Of a stretch of DNA of 64,000 nt, positions 10,466-20,957 are shown in pieces (position 1 is the stretch's first letter; each line of letters opens with the position of its first letter). The stretch is from Inia geoffrensis (taxonomy: Eukaryota > Chordata > Mammalia > Artiodactyla > Iniidae). Both the position numbers and the translations under genes were made by a program. Location of the stretch: positions 19,326,835 through 19,390,834 of the forward strand of contig CM070904.1 in NCBI GenBank assembly GCA_036417435.1, given 5' to 3'. The notes under the pieces are model-generated. The model had not been told where the DNA came from and made no database searches. It worked only from the letters and a program-made list of their open reading frames with translations.

Positions 10466-10535
10466 AAAATACGTGACAGGTGCAGTGAAGGCGGCGGGCA
10501 GCATTTCCCTTGCTTCTGAGATGCCGGTACCAGTG

Positions 10536-10541
10536 AATAAA
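10536..10541 (+). terminator. GPR39: GPR39 poly(A) signal AATAAA
   Basis: Canonical AATAAA followed within 25 bases by a GT/T-rich element (GTTCATTTTTGTTT). It is the first canonical hexamer after the GPR39 stop codon, giving a 3'UTR of about 980 bases. Confidence 0.75.
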
Positions 10542-11079
10542 GAGCTTTCACAATCAAAGTTCATTTTTGTTTAAACTGTGTACTAGACAGAACTTTTTAT
10601 TTACATTTTTGGTTCACACTGTCTCATGCCAGAGAGGATGACAGGCTGCACTTCAAGATCTTATCTGTTTGTTAGTACTTTATAAGCGACCACAGAGAGA
10701 CGGCTCTCAACTATGTGTTTATGAAATCCTGGGATTCTCTCAATAAAAACCAAACTCCAAAGAGAATAAATCAGCTCACTACCAAAGAGGCCCCGTGTGG
10801 GTTCAGTGCAGGGAGGGGGGGGCCTGGCTGACTGACAGTGTGCCAAGCACTGCCTTGTTCCAAGGGAAGTTTTGCGCTTAGAACATATGGCCATTTGCCA
10901 AGTCAGCACCAACACAGCCAGCACTTATTAACACATACTGTGTGGACACATCAAGGGTCTTCCCGATAAGACTGGAGGGCCCTTCTTAAGGAGCGCGTGT
11001 GTCAGGTCCAAATTGCAGCATAATGATCTGTCTTGGGTAATCATTTGACTTGATAAAGCTGGAAGCTTATTCAAGTAAT

Positions 11080-11310
11080 AGCTAAGCTTATTAAATACTT
11101 TCCTGAATGCCAGGCACTCTACAGATAGCTCCTAGCTCATTTACTACCTGCAACAACCGAGGGCCCCAAGATCATCCCCATTTTGCAGATGGGGATCCTA
11201 AGGGCAAGAGAGATTTAGTAACTTGCCCAAAGTCACACTTCTAGAAAGTAGAGCACCTGTGACTTGAACCAAGTATTCTGGTCCCATGCTGTCAAATCTG
11301 TAGTACTATA
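11080..11310 (-). repeat. MIR SINE, reverse orientation
   Basis: It shows the MIR reverse-strand order: TGCCAGGCACTCTACAGATA, CTCATTTACTACCTGCAACAA, ATCCCCATTTTGCAGATGGG, TTAGTAACTTGCCCAAAGTC and CACTTCTAGAAAGTAGAGC. It is one of the better-preserved MIR copies here. Confidence 0.85.
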
Positions 11311-11392
11311 TAGCAAAGCAGCCAGCCAAGTTAACCACAAAATGGTTTTGTTTTTTGCAGCGGGGGGGGGAAGACTACTTTGAAAATAGCTT

Positions 11393-11440
11393 TTGGGGTG
11401 TGTGTGTGTGTGTGTGAGAGAGAGGGGGGGGAGGGAGGGG
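11393..11440 (+). repeat. (GT)n(GA)n(G)n microsatellite
   Basis: About nine GT units pass into GAGAGAGAG and then a run of nine G and GGAGGGAGGGG. It is a compound simple repeat. Confidence 0.9.
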
Positions 11441-12734
11441 CTGTTTTGTATCAATGAACTACTTTTCTTTTTGGACATACAACATCATACTAAGGCTGAA
11501 CCTCAAAGTGATGCCTTTAGCCCACGTGCCCCTGCGTGTCTGAGGGATACAACACATTCCACCAGTAGCCAGGGCTCCCTCCCCTCTGACTCCCTGCAGG
11601 CATGTGTGTTTGCAAGCATTGCTTCCATTTGGGCTCCCATCCTCTCCCTTGAGAATTGCTACTTTGGATGCTAGAGAAACAGTGGGAAAAAAACTCAAGT
11701 GCCTAAAACTCCCAAGTTGCGAGGTAAAGAAATACTTTAGATTTATATTAAACATGCAATTTTATGTCATTTCTATAACTGCACGTTTGTAAGCATTGCT
11801 TTTGTAACTCTGTTAGAAAAACCTGGAAGGTAGCTGGTCTGGTAAGATAAATGTCACGGACAGAGGATGTGTAGGGGCACCAAGGAGCACTGTTTAATTT
11901 CTAAGGAACATGCTACAGAGTTCCCAGAGTCTCTACATTTTCTAACCATGGCCCATTTTAGAAAATTAAGTTCCACTGTCTTTTTATTCTTAACTATTAA
12001 AAGCCACTAACTGTCAGTTGTCAGTTCAACTTCAGTAAACTCTTTTTTCCTTTAAACAAATTTTAAAAATTAAAAAATATGTACTGAATACATCTTTTAC
12101 TGTAAAAACGTTCAGACAGATACGAAAGTGCTCCTTGACTGCTCTCCTTCCGATGCTACCTCCTCCTCAGAGGTAAGCACTCTTATCAATTTGGGATGCC
12201 TCCTTCCAGGCCTATTTCTATGCATTTCCATATGCGTCCATGGAGAAGAGGTCTGCGCGTATGTCCTAATAGCATAACATAACATCCTATATGCTGTATA
12301 TATGTATATCCTATTTGCATTTTCACTTAGTGACATGGCTGGGGATATATTTTTAAGTCTGACTTTGTAGGACTAAGAGTCAGTGATGAGGTAAGTTAGT
12401 TAGATAAATAACACAAGATGGGTGCCCCAGTTTTGCGACTGCTGCCCAGGGGACATCTCCAGATCACTTGGCTCTGATGGCCAGTGGGGCCTATGCTTGT
12501 AGTCCTGCAGGACTGTATATATTTGCATCTTTAAAAGTTGCTGCCAGAGGGTCTGCCTTCCAATCAGCCTGAATCTAAGGTGCTGAGATCCTCTTCTCTG
12601 GGACACTAACTGATCTCAGCACACACTCAACTACTGGGACCTATTAGAAATAAAATAGGCTGCTTAGACAATTGGAAAGGTTGAAGGAGATAACCAACAG
12701 CTGGGGTGTGGTTGAATGACAAGGTACATCTCCT
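11441..12734. other. Intronic sequence, little recognisable content
   Basis: No splice-bounded conserved frame is seen. A stretch near 12050-12370 (AT-rich, then AGAGGTAAGCACTCTTATCA, CCTCCTTCCAGGCCTATTTC) looks like a decayed LINE-type repeat, but I cannot assign it. Nothing else stands out. Confidence 0.5.
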
Positions 12735-12822
12735 ACACTAGGCCAGCCCTTCAAGACTGGGAGAGGTGGCTGTTGCATCTAATGCACAGAAACCAAAACA
12801 AGTCATCAAAAGGGAGAAAAAG

Positions 12823-14160
12823 ATGAATATTGTCCAAACAAACAAGATAAAACTTGAGAAGAAAATTTTAATGAAACAGATAAGTAATTTACAAGAAAAA
12901 GAATTCAAAGTAGTAGTCTTAAACATGTTCACTGAACTTGGGAGAAGAATGGATGAACACAGTGAGAACTTCAACAAAGAGAGAGAAAATATACGAAAGA
13001 ACCAAACAGAAGTCCCAGAGCTAAAGTGTACAATTATTGAACTAGAAATGCACTAGAGGGGTTCAAGAGCAGACGAGATGAAGCAGAAGAAAGCATCAAT
13101 GAACTCAAAGACAGGGCAGAGGAACTGACCAGATCAAAGAGCAGAGAAAACAAAAAGGAATGGGAAAAAAAAAAAAAAAAAGGGAAGATAGCTTTAGGGA
13201 CTCGTGAAACATCATCAAGTGCATTAATATTCACATTATAGGACTCACAGAGGGAGAAGAACAAAAGGGGTACAAAACTTATTTGAAGAAATAATGGCTG
13301 CAAACCTCCCTAACCTGGGGAAGGAAACAGACATCCAGATTCAGGAAGCCCAGAGAGCTCCAAACAAGGGGAACCAAAAGAAACATACATCAAGACACAT
13401 AATAATTAAACGGTGAAAATATAAGGCAAGGAGAGAATATTAATGGTAATAGAGGAACAACCTGTTACTTCAAAGGGACCCCCCCCCATATAAAACGAGC
13501 AGCAGATTTTTCATGAAAAACTGTGCAGGCCAGAAGGGAGTGGCACAATATACAGGCATACCTCATCTTACTGCTTTTTGTTTTATTGTCCTTCACAGAT
13601 ACTATGTTGATTACACACTGAAGGTTTGTGGCAACCTGAGTTTAGAAAGCCTATCAGCACCATTTTTCCAAAAGCATTTGCCCACTTCATGTCTCTGTGT
13701 CATGTTTCGGTAATTCTCACAATATTTCCAACTTTTTCATTATTATATCTCTCACGGTGATCTGTGATCAGTGATGATGTTACGATTCTAATTGTGTTTG
13801 CTTTGTATTTTTTACTTAAGATATGTACATTTTAAAAAGACATAATGCTATTTGCACACAACAAATTACGGTATAAACATAACTTTTATATGCATGGGGA
13901 AACCAAGAGACTTGTATGACTTGCTGTGTTGCAATATTTCCTTTATTGTGGTTGTCTGGAACCAAACCCCAGTATCTCTGAGGTATGCCTGTATTCAAAG
14001 TGCTGAAAGAAAAAACAAAAACTTCCAAACAAGAATACTCTATCCAGCAAAGTTATAATTCAGAATTAAAGGAGATACAAAGTTTTCCAGACAAGCCAAA
14101 GCTAAAGGAGTTCATCACCACTAAACCGCCCTTATAAAGAAATGTTAAAGTGGCTCATTT
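12823..14160 (+). pseudogene. L1-A ORF1 pseudogene
   Basis: The first block encodes MNIVQTNKIKLEKKILMKQI..., corresponding to the ORF1p coiled-coil region, and is open to 13056. Frameshifts, an A-run near 13167-13182 and the Tigger insertion at 13553-13991 break the rest. The C-terminal domain words (AATACTCTATCCAGCAAAG) resume after the Tigger. It is non-functional. Confidence 0.75.
13553..13991 (+). mobile_element. Tigger-type (pogo/Tc1-mariner) DNA transposon, internally deleted
   Basis: The element is 439 bp with perfect 12-bp inverted termini (CAGGCATACCTC and GAGGTATGCCTG) and a TA target duplication (13551-13552 and 13992-13993). The body carries Tigger words (GGTTTGTGGCAACC, CACTTCATGTCTCTGTGTCA, TCTGTGATCAGTGATG, GGAACCAAACCCCAGTATCTC). 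The transposase gene is absent, so it was mobilised in trans. It interrupts L1-A ORF1 within CACAATATA|TTCAAAGTG. Confidence 0.9.
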
Positions 14161-15307
14161 AAGTTGAAAAGGTGTTAATTAGTAACAAACATGTGAAAGT
14201 ATAAATCTCACTAGTGAAGGTAAATATATAGTAAGTGTAGTGGATTAATCACTTATAAAGCTTGTATGAAGGTTAAAAGACAAAAGTAGTAAAAACAACT
14301 AACTACCATAATTAGTTAAGGGATACACAAGATAAAAGTAAAATATGAGTGGACACAAGATAGCAGAGTAGAAGGACACGAGCTCACCTCTTCTTATGAA
14401 AACACCGAAATCACAACTAACTGCTGAACAACCATTGACAGAAAAATGCTGGAACCTACCAACAGATATCCTATGCCCAAAGACAAGAAGGCCACAACGA
14501 GATGGTAGGAGGAGCACAACTGCAATAAAAGCAAATCCCATACCCGCCGGGTGGGGGACCCACAAACTAGAAAATAATTATATCGCAAAAGTTCTCCCAC
14601 AGGAGTGAAAGTTCTGACCCCAAGTCATGCTTCCCAGCCTGGCAGTCTGGCAATGGGATAAGGAGCCCCCAGAGAATCTGGCTTTGAAGGCCAGTGGGAT
14701 CTTATTGCAGGAGCTCCACAGTACTAGGGGAAACAGAAACTCCACTCTCGGAGGGCACACACAAGATCTCGTGCACACCACTGCCCAGGATAAAAAGCAG
14801 TGACCTCGCAACATCCTGGGCCAGAGCGACCTCCTGGTATTGCAGAGTCTCCAGCAGAGGTAGGGGGCACCTGTGGCTCACTGTGGGGATAAAGACCCTG
14901 GGAGCGGTAGCTCTGGGGAGTACTCAGTGCCATGAGCCCTCCCGGAGGCCGCCATTTTCTCACGAAGACCTGGTCCCACCCAACAGCCTGTAGGGTCCAG
15001 TGCGCTCGGACACCTCAGGCCAAACAACCAACAGGGCAGGAACACAGCCCCACCCATCAGCAGGCAGGCTGCTTAAAGTCTTCCTGAGCACATAGTTGCC
15101 CGCTAAACAAATCCCTTACATGGCCCTGTCCACCAGAGGCACAAGACCAGCTCCACCCACCAGTGGGCAGGAACCAGTCCCTCCCACCAGGAAGCCTACA
15201 CTAGCCTGTTAGACCAGCCTCATCCACGAGGGGGCAGACAGCAGAAGCAAGAAGAACAACCCTGCAGCCTGTGGAAGAGAAACCACAATCACAGAGAGTT
15301 AAGCAAA

Positions 15308-16165
15308 ATGAGGCAGCAGAGGAATATATCCCAGATGAAGGAACAAGATAAAACCCCAGAAGAACAACTAAGTGAAGTGGAGATAGGGAATCTGAGAAAG
15401 AACTCAGAGTAATGATCGTAAAGATGATCCAAGATCTCGGAAAAAGAACGGAGGCACAGACTGAGAGGATACAAGAAATGTTTAACAAATACCTAGCAGT
15501 ATTAAAGAACGAATAGGAACAATACAATAACTGAAGTAAAAAATAAACTAGAAAGAATGGTGGAATAACGGAGGCAGAGAATAGATAAGTGAGCTGGAAG
15601 ATAGAATGGTAGAAATCACTGCTGTGTAACAGAATAAAGAAAAAGAATGAAAAAAAAATGAGGACAGTCTAAGACACCACTGGTACAACGTTAAATGCAC
15701 CAACATTCGCATTATAGGGTTCCAAGAAGGAGAACAGAGAAAGGACCTGAGAAAATAGAGAAGAGATAATAGCTGAAAACTTCCCAAACATGGGAAAGGA
15801 AAGAGTTACCCAAGGCCAGAAAGTGCAGAGAGTCCCAGGCAGGATAAACCCAAGGAGGAACACACCGAGACACATAGTAATCAAATTGGTAAAACTTAAA
15901 AGACAACGAAAAAATATTAAAAGAAGGGAAAAGCAACAAATAACGTCCAAGGGACTTCTCTTAAGGTTATCAGCTGATTTTTCAGCAGAAACTCTGTAGG
16001 CCAGAAGGGAGTGGCATGATATATTTAAAGTGGTGAAAGGGAAGAACCTACAACCAGTAATATTCTACACAGCAAGGCAGAGAAATCGAAAGCTTTACAG
16101 ACAAGCTAAGAGAATTCAGCACCACCAGACTGGCTCTGCAACAAATGCTAAAGGAACTTCTCTAG
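15308..16165 (+). pseudogene. L1-B ORF1 pseudogene
   Basis: The ATG at 15308 in the AAAATGAGGCAGCAGAGG context and the TAG at 16163-16165 after AAGGAACTTCTC mark the usual ORF1 limits. The order is coiled coil, RRM-like block (ACATTCGCATTATAGG) and C-terminal domain (GGCCAGAAGGGAGTGGCATG). Several frameshifts, for example between 15308 and 15790, break it. ORF1p is the RNA-binding trimer of L1. Confidence 0.8.
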
Positions 16166-16447
16166 GTGGAAAAGAAAAAGGCCACGACTAGAAATAAGAA
16201 AATTATGAATGGAAAAGCTCATCAGTAAAGGCAAACAGAAAAGTTAGGAAATCATTCACACACAAATATGATATCAAAACCAGCACTCATGAGAAAAGGA
16301 GAGTACAGATGCAGGATATTGGAAATGCATTTGAAATTAAAAGACCAGCAATTTAAAACAATCTTGTATATATATAGCTATATCAAAACCTCATGGTAAC
16401 CACAAACCAATAATCTACAATAGATACACAAACAAAAAAGCAAAAGA

Positions 16448-16664
16448 GGGCTTCCCTGGTGGTGCAGTGGTTGACAGTCTGCCTGCTGATGCAGGGGACA
16501 CGGGTTCGTGCCCCGGTCCGGAAAGATCCCACGTGCCATGGAGTGGCTGGGACCATGAGCCATGGCCACCGAGCCTGCGCATCTGGAGCCTGTGCTCTGC
16601 AAGGGGAGAGGCCACAGCAGTGAGGCCCGCATACCGCAAAAAAAAAAAAAAAAAAAAAAAAAAA
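16448..16664 (+). mobile_element. CHR SINE in the L1-B inter-ORF spacer
   Basis: It begins GGGCTTCCCTGGTGGTGCAG, has a B box (GGTTCGTGCCC), the body GTGAGCCATGGC..., and a 27-base A tail to 16664. It is inserted between L1-B ORF1 and ORF2. Confidence 0.92.
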
Positions 16665-16771
16665 GGAATCCAAACACAATGCTAAAGATAGTCATCAAAT
16701 AACAAGGAAAGAGAACAAAAGAGGAAGGGAAGAAAAAGGCCCTACAAAACAAATCCAAACCAATTAACAAA

Positions 16772-19700
16772 ATGGCCATAAAAACATACATATCAATAAT
16801 TATCTTAAATGTAAATGGATTAAATGCTCTAACCAAAAGACACAGACTGGCTGAATGGATACAAAAACACCACCTGTATATTTGCTGTCTACAACAGACC
16901 CACTTCAGACCTAGAGACACATACAGACTGAAAGTGAGGGGATGGAAAGAGATATTCCATGCAAATGGAAACGAAAAGAAAGCCGGAGTAGCAATTCTCA
17001 TATCAGACAAATTAGACTTTAAAATAAAGACTATTACAAGAGACAAAGAAGGACACTACATAATGATAAGGGATCAACCCAAAAAGAAGATATAACGATT
17101 ATAAATATTTATGCACCCAACATAGGAGCACTTCAATACATAAGGCAAATACGAACAGCCATAAAAGGGGAAATCGACAGGAACACAATCACAGTAGGGG
17201 AATTCAACACCACACAATCACCAATGGACAGATCATCCAAAATGAAAATAAATAAGGAAACACAAGCTTTAAATGACACATTAAACAAGATGGACTTAAC
17301 TGATATTTATAGGACATTCCATCCAAAAACAACAGAATACACTTTCTTCTCAAGTGCTCGTGCAACATTCTTCAGGATAGATCGTATCTTGGGTCACACA
17401 TCAAGCCTTGGTAAATTTAAGAAAATTGAAATCGTATCACGTATCTTTTCCGACCACAACGCTATGAGACTAGATATCAATTACAGGAAAAGATCCGTAA
17501 AAGATACAAACACATGGAGGCTAAACAATACACTACTTAATAACGAAGTGATCACTGAAGAAATGAGAGGAAATCAAAAAATACCTAGAAACCAATGACA
17601 ATGGAGACATGACGACCCAAAACTTATGGGATGCAGCAAAAGCAGTTCTAAGGGGAAGTTTATAGCAATACAATCCTACCTTAAGAAACAGGAAACATCT
17701 TGAATAAACAACCTAACCTTGCACCTAAAGCAATTAGAGAAAGAAGAACAAAAAATCCCCAAAGTTAGCAGAAGGAAAGAAATCATAAAGATCAGAAATA
17801 AATGAAAAAGAAATGAAGGAAATGATAGCAAAGATCAATAAAACTAAAAGCTGGTTCTCTGAGAAGATAAACAAAATTGATAAACCATTAGCTCCACTCA
17901 TCAAGAAAAAAAGGGAGGAGACTCAAATCAATAGAATTAGAAATGAAAAAGGAGAAGTTACAACTGACACTGCAGAAATACAAAGGATCATGAGAGATTA
18001 CTACAAGCAACTCTATGCCAATAAAATGGACAACCTGGAAGAAATGGACAAATTTTTAGAAATGCACAACCTGCCAAGACTGAATGAGGAAGAAATAGAA
18101 AATACGAACAGACCAATCACAAGTACTGAAATTGAAACTGTGATTAAAAATCTTCCAACAAATAAAAGCCCAGGACCAGATGGCTTCACAGGCGATTTCT
18201 ATCAAGCATTTAGAGAAGAGCTAACACCTATCCTTCTCAAACTCTTCCAAAATATAGCAGAGGGAGGAACACTCCCAAACTCATTCTACGGGGCCACCAT
18301 CACCCTGATACCAAAACCAGACAAGGATGTCACAAAGAAAGAAAACTACAGGCCAATATCACTGATGAACATAGATGAAAAAATCCTGAACAAAATACTA
18401 GCAAACAGAATCCAACAGCACATTAAAAGGATCATACACCATGATCAAGTGGGGTTTATCCCAGGAATGCAAGGATTCTTCTATATACACAAATCAATCA
18501 ATGTGATAAACCATATTAACAAATTGAAGGAGAAACACCATATGATCATCTCAATAGATGCAGAGAAATCTTTCGACAAAATTCAACACCCATTAATGAT
18601 AAAAACCCTGCAGAAAGTAGGCGTAGAGGGAACTTTCCTCGACATAATAAAGGCCATATATGACCAACCCACAGCCAACATCGTCCTCAATGGGGAAAAA
18701 CTGAAAGGATTTCCACTAAGAGCAGGAACAAGACAAGGTTGCCCACTCTCACCGCTCTTATTCAACATAGTTTTGGAAGTTTTAGCCACAGCAATCAGAG
18801 AAGAAAAGGAAATAAAAGGAATCCAAATCGGAAAAGAAGAAGTAAAGCTGTCACTGTTTGCAGATGACATGATACTCTACATAGAGAATCCTAAAGATGC
18901 TACCAGAAAACCACTAGAGCTAATCAATGAATTTGGTAAAGTAGCAGGATACAAAATTAATGCACAGAAATCTCTGGCACTCCTATACACTAATGATGAA
19001 AAATCTGAACGTGAAATTAAGAAAACACTCCCATTTACCACTGCAACAAAAAGAATAAAATATCTAGGAATAAACCTACCTAAGGAGACAAAAGACCTGT
19101 ATGCAGAAAATTATGACACTGATGCAACAAATTAAAGATGATACAAATAGATGGAGAGATATACCATATTCTTGGATGGAAGAATCAACATTGTGAAAAT
19201 GACTCTACTACCCAAAGCAATGTACAGATTCAATGCAATCCCTACCAAACTACCACTGGCATTCTTCACAAAACTAGAACAAAAAATTTCACAACTTGTA
19301 TGGAAACAGAAAAGACCCCGAATAGCCAAAGCAATCTTGAGAAAGAGAAACGGAGCTGGAGGAATCAGGCTCCCTGCCCTCAGACTATTCTACAGAGCTA
19401 CAGTAATCAAGACAGTATGGTACTGGCACAAACACAGAAATAAGATGAATGGAACAGGATAGAAAGCCCAGAGATAAACCCACGCCCATATGGTCACCTT
19501 ATCTTTCATAAAGCAGGCAGTAATGTACAGTGGAGAAAGGACAGCCTCTTCAATAAGTGGTGATGCAAAAACTGGACAGGTGTATATAAAAGTATGAGAT
19601 TAGAACACTCCCTAACACCATACACACAAATAAGCTCAAAATGGATTAAAGACCTAAATGTAAGGCCAGAAACTATCAAACTCTTAGAGGAAAACATAGG

Positions 19701-20571
19701 CAGAACACTCTATGACATAAATCACAGCAAGATCCTTTTTGACCCACCTCCTAGAAGAATGGAAATAAAAACAAAAATAAACAAATGGAACCTAAAGAAA
19801 CCGCAAAGCTTTTGCACAGCAAAGGAAACCATAAACAAGACCAAAAGACAACCCTCAGAATGGGCAAAAATATTTGCAAATGAAGCAACTGAAGAATTAA
19901 TCTCCAAAATTTATAAGCAGCTCATGCAGCTCAATAACAAAGAAACAAACAACCCAATCCAAAAATGGGCAGAAGACCTAAATAGACATTTCTCCAAAGA
20001 AGATATACAGTTTGCCAACAAACATATGAAAGAATGCTCAACATCATTAATCATTAGAGAAATGCAAATGAAAACTACAATGAGATATCATCTCACACCA
20101 GTCAGAATGGCCATGATCAAAAAATTTAGAAACAATAAATGCTGGAGAGGGTGTGGAGAAAAGGGAAGACTCTCACACTGCTGGTGGGAATGTACATTGA
20201 TACAGCCACTATGGAGAATAGTATGGAGGTTCCTAAAAAAACTACAAATAGAACTACCATATGACCCAGCAATCCGACTACTGTGCATATACCCTGAGAA
20301 AACCATAATTCAAAAAGAGTCATGTACCAAAGTGTTCATTGCAGCTCTATTTACAATATCCAGGTATGGAAGCAACCTACGTGTCCATCATCGGATGAAT
20401 TGATAAGGATGTGGCACATATATACAATGGAATATTACTCAGCCATAAGAAGAAACGAAATTGAGTTATTTGTAGTGTGGTGAATGGACCTAGGTTCTGT
20501 CATAAGAGAGTGAAGTAAATCAGAAAGCAAAAGACAAATAGTGTATGCTAACACATATATATGGAATCTAA
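16772..20571 (+). pseudogene. L1-B ORF2 pseudogene (endonuclease/reverse transcriptase)
   Basis: The start MAIKTYISIIILNVNGLN is preserved, but the endonuclease catalytic Glu is replaced (CLQQTHF instead of CLQETHF). The GDxN motif reads GEFN with TTQS following. The frame breaks near 17092, about 17600 and 17800. The RT domain is open from 17813 to 19135, including FADD at 18857-18868 (residue 349 of that frame). A nonsense TGA at 20401-20403 cuts the Cys-rich C-terminal end. The family stop is at 20569-20571. It cannot be active. Confidence 0.85.
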
Positions 20572-20957
20572 GGGAAAAAAATGTCATGAAGAACCTAGGG
20601 GTAAGACAGGAATAAAGACACAGACCTATTAGCAAATGGACTTGAGGATATGGGGAGGGGCAAGGGTAAACTGTGACAAAGTGAGAGAGTGGCATGGACA
20701 TATATATACACTACCAAATGTAAAATAGATAGCTAGTGGGAAGCAGCCACATAGTACAGGGAGATCAGCTCAGTACTCTGTGACCACATAGAGGGGTGGG
20801 ATATGGAGGGTGGGAGGGAGGGAGTAGCAAGAGCTAAGAGATATGGGAACATATGTATATGTGTAACTGATTCACTTTGTTATAAAGCAGAAACTAACAC
20901 ACCATTGTAAAGCAATTATATGCCAATAAAGATGTAAACAAAAAAAAAAGAAAAAAG

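Larger units (their letters stand above)
9579..10560 (+). other. GPR39: GPR39 3'UTR
   Basis: The sequence runs from the stop codon to about 20 bases past the AATAAA at 10536-10541. It contains, in antisense, the whole last coding exon of LYPD1 (10049-10284). Part of its conservation should therefore reflect LYPD1 protein coding. A run of ten C at 10447-10456 lies between the LYPD1 exon and the poly(A) signal. Confidence 0.8.
12735..14344 (+). mobile_element. L1-A part 1 (old L1: leader, ORF1, inter-ORF start)
   Basis: An old L1 leader (AGCCCTTCAAGACTGGGAGA) is followed by a decayed ORF1 with the usual order: coiled coil, AACATTCG-like block, then GCAGGCCAGAAGGGAGTGGC. The inter-ORF spacer follows. 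It breaks at about 14344 within AAAGTAAAATATGA. The matching words (AAAGTAAAATGTGA) resume at about 24667, so one L1 was split by a 10.3-kb insertion. It is older and more diverged than L1-D and L1-E. Confidence 0.8.
14345..20957 (+). mobile_element. L1-B, near full-length L1 inside L1-A
   Basis: It starts with an L1 5'UTR head (AGATAGCAGAGTAGAAGGAC) of a different type from L1-D. ORF1, spacer (with a CHR SINE) and ORF2 follow, then a 3'UTR ending CCAATAAAGATGTAAAC and an A tail at about 20939-20957. Its length is about 6.4 kb without the SINE. Both ORFs are broken. It abuts L1-C directly. Confidence 0.85.

Noticed and set aside
17813..19135. 440-codon open frame as a functional reverse transcriptase gene
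   Set aside because: It is the RT part of L1-B ORF2, with breaks on both sides and a damaged endonuclease; no separate gene.
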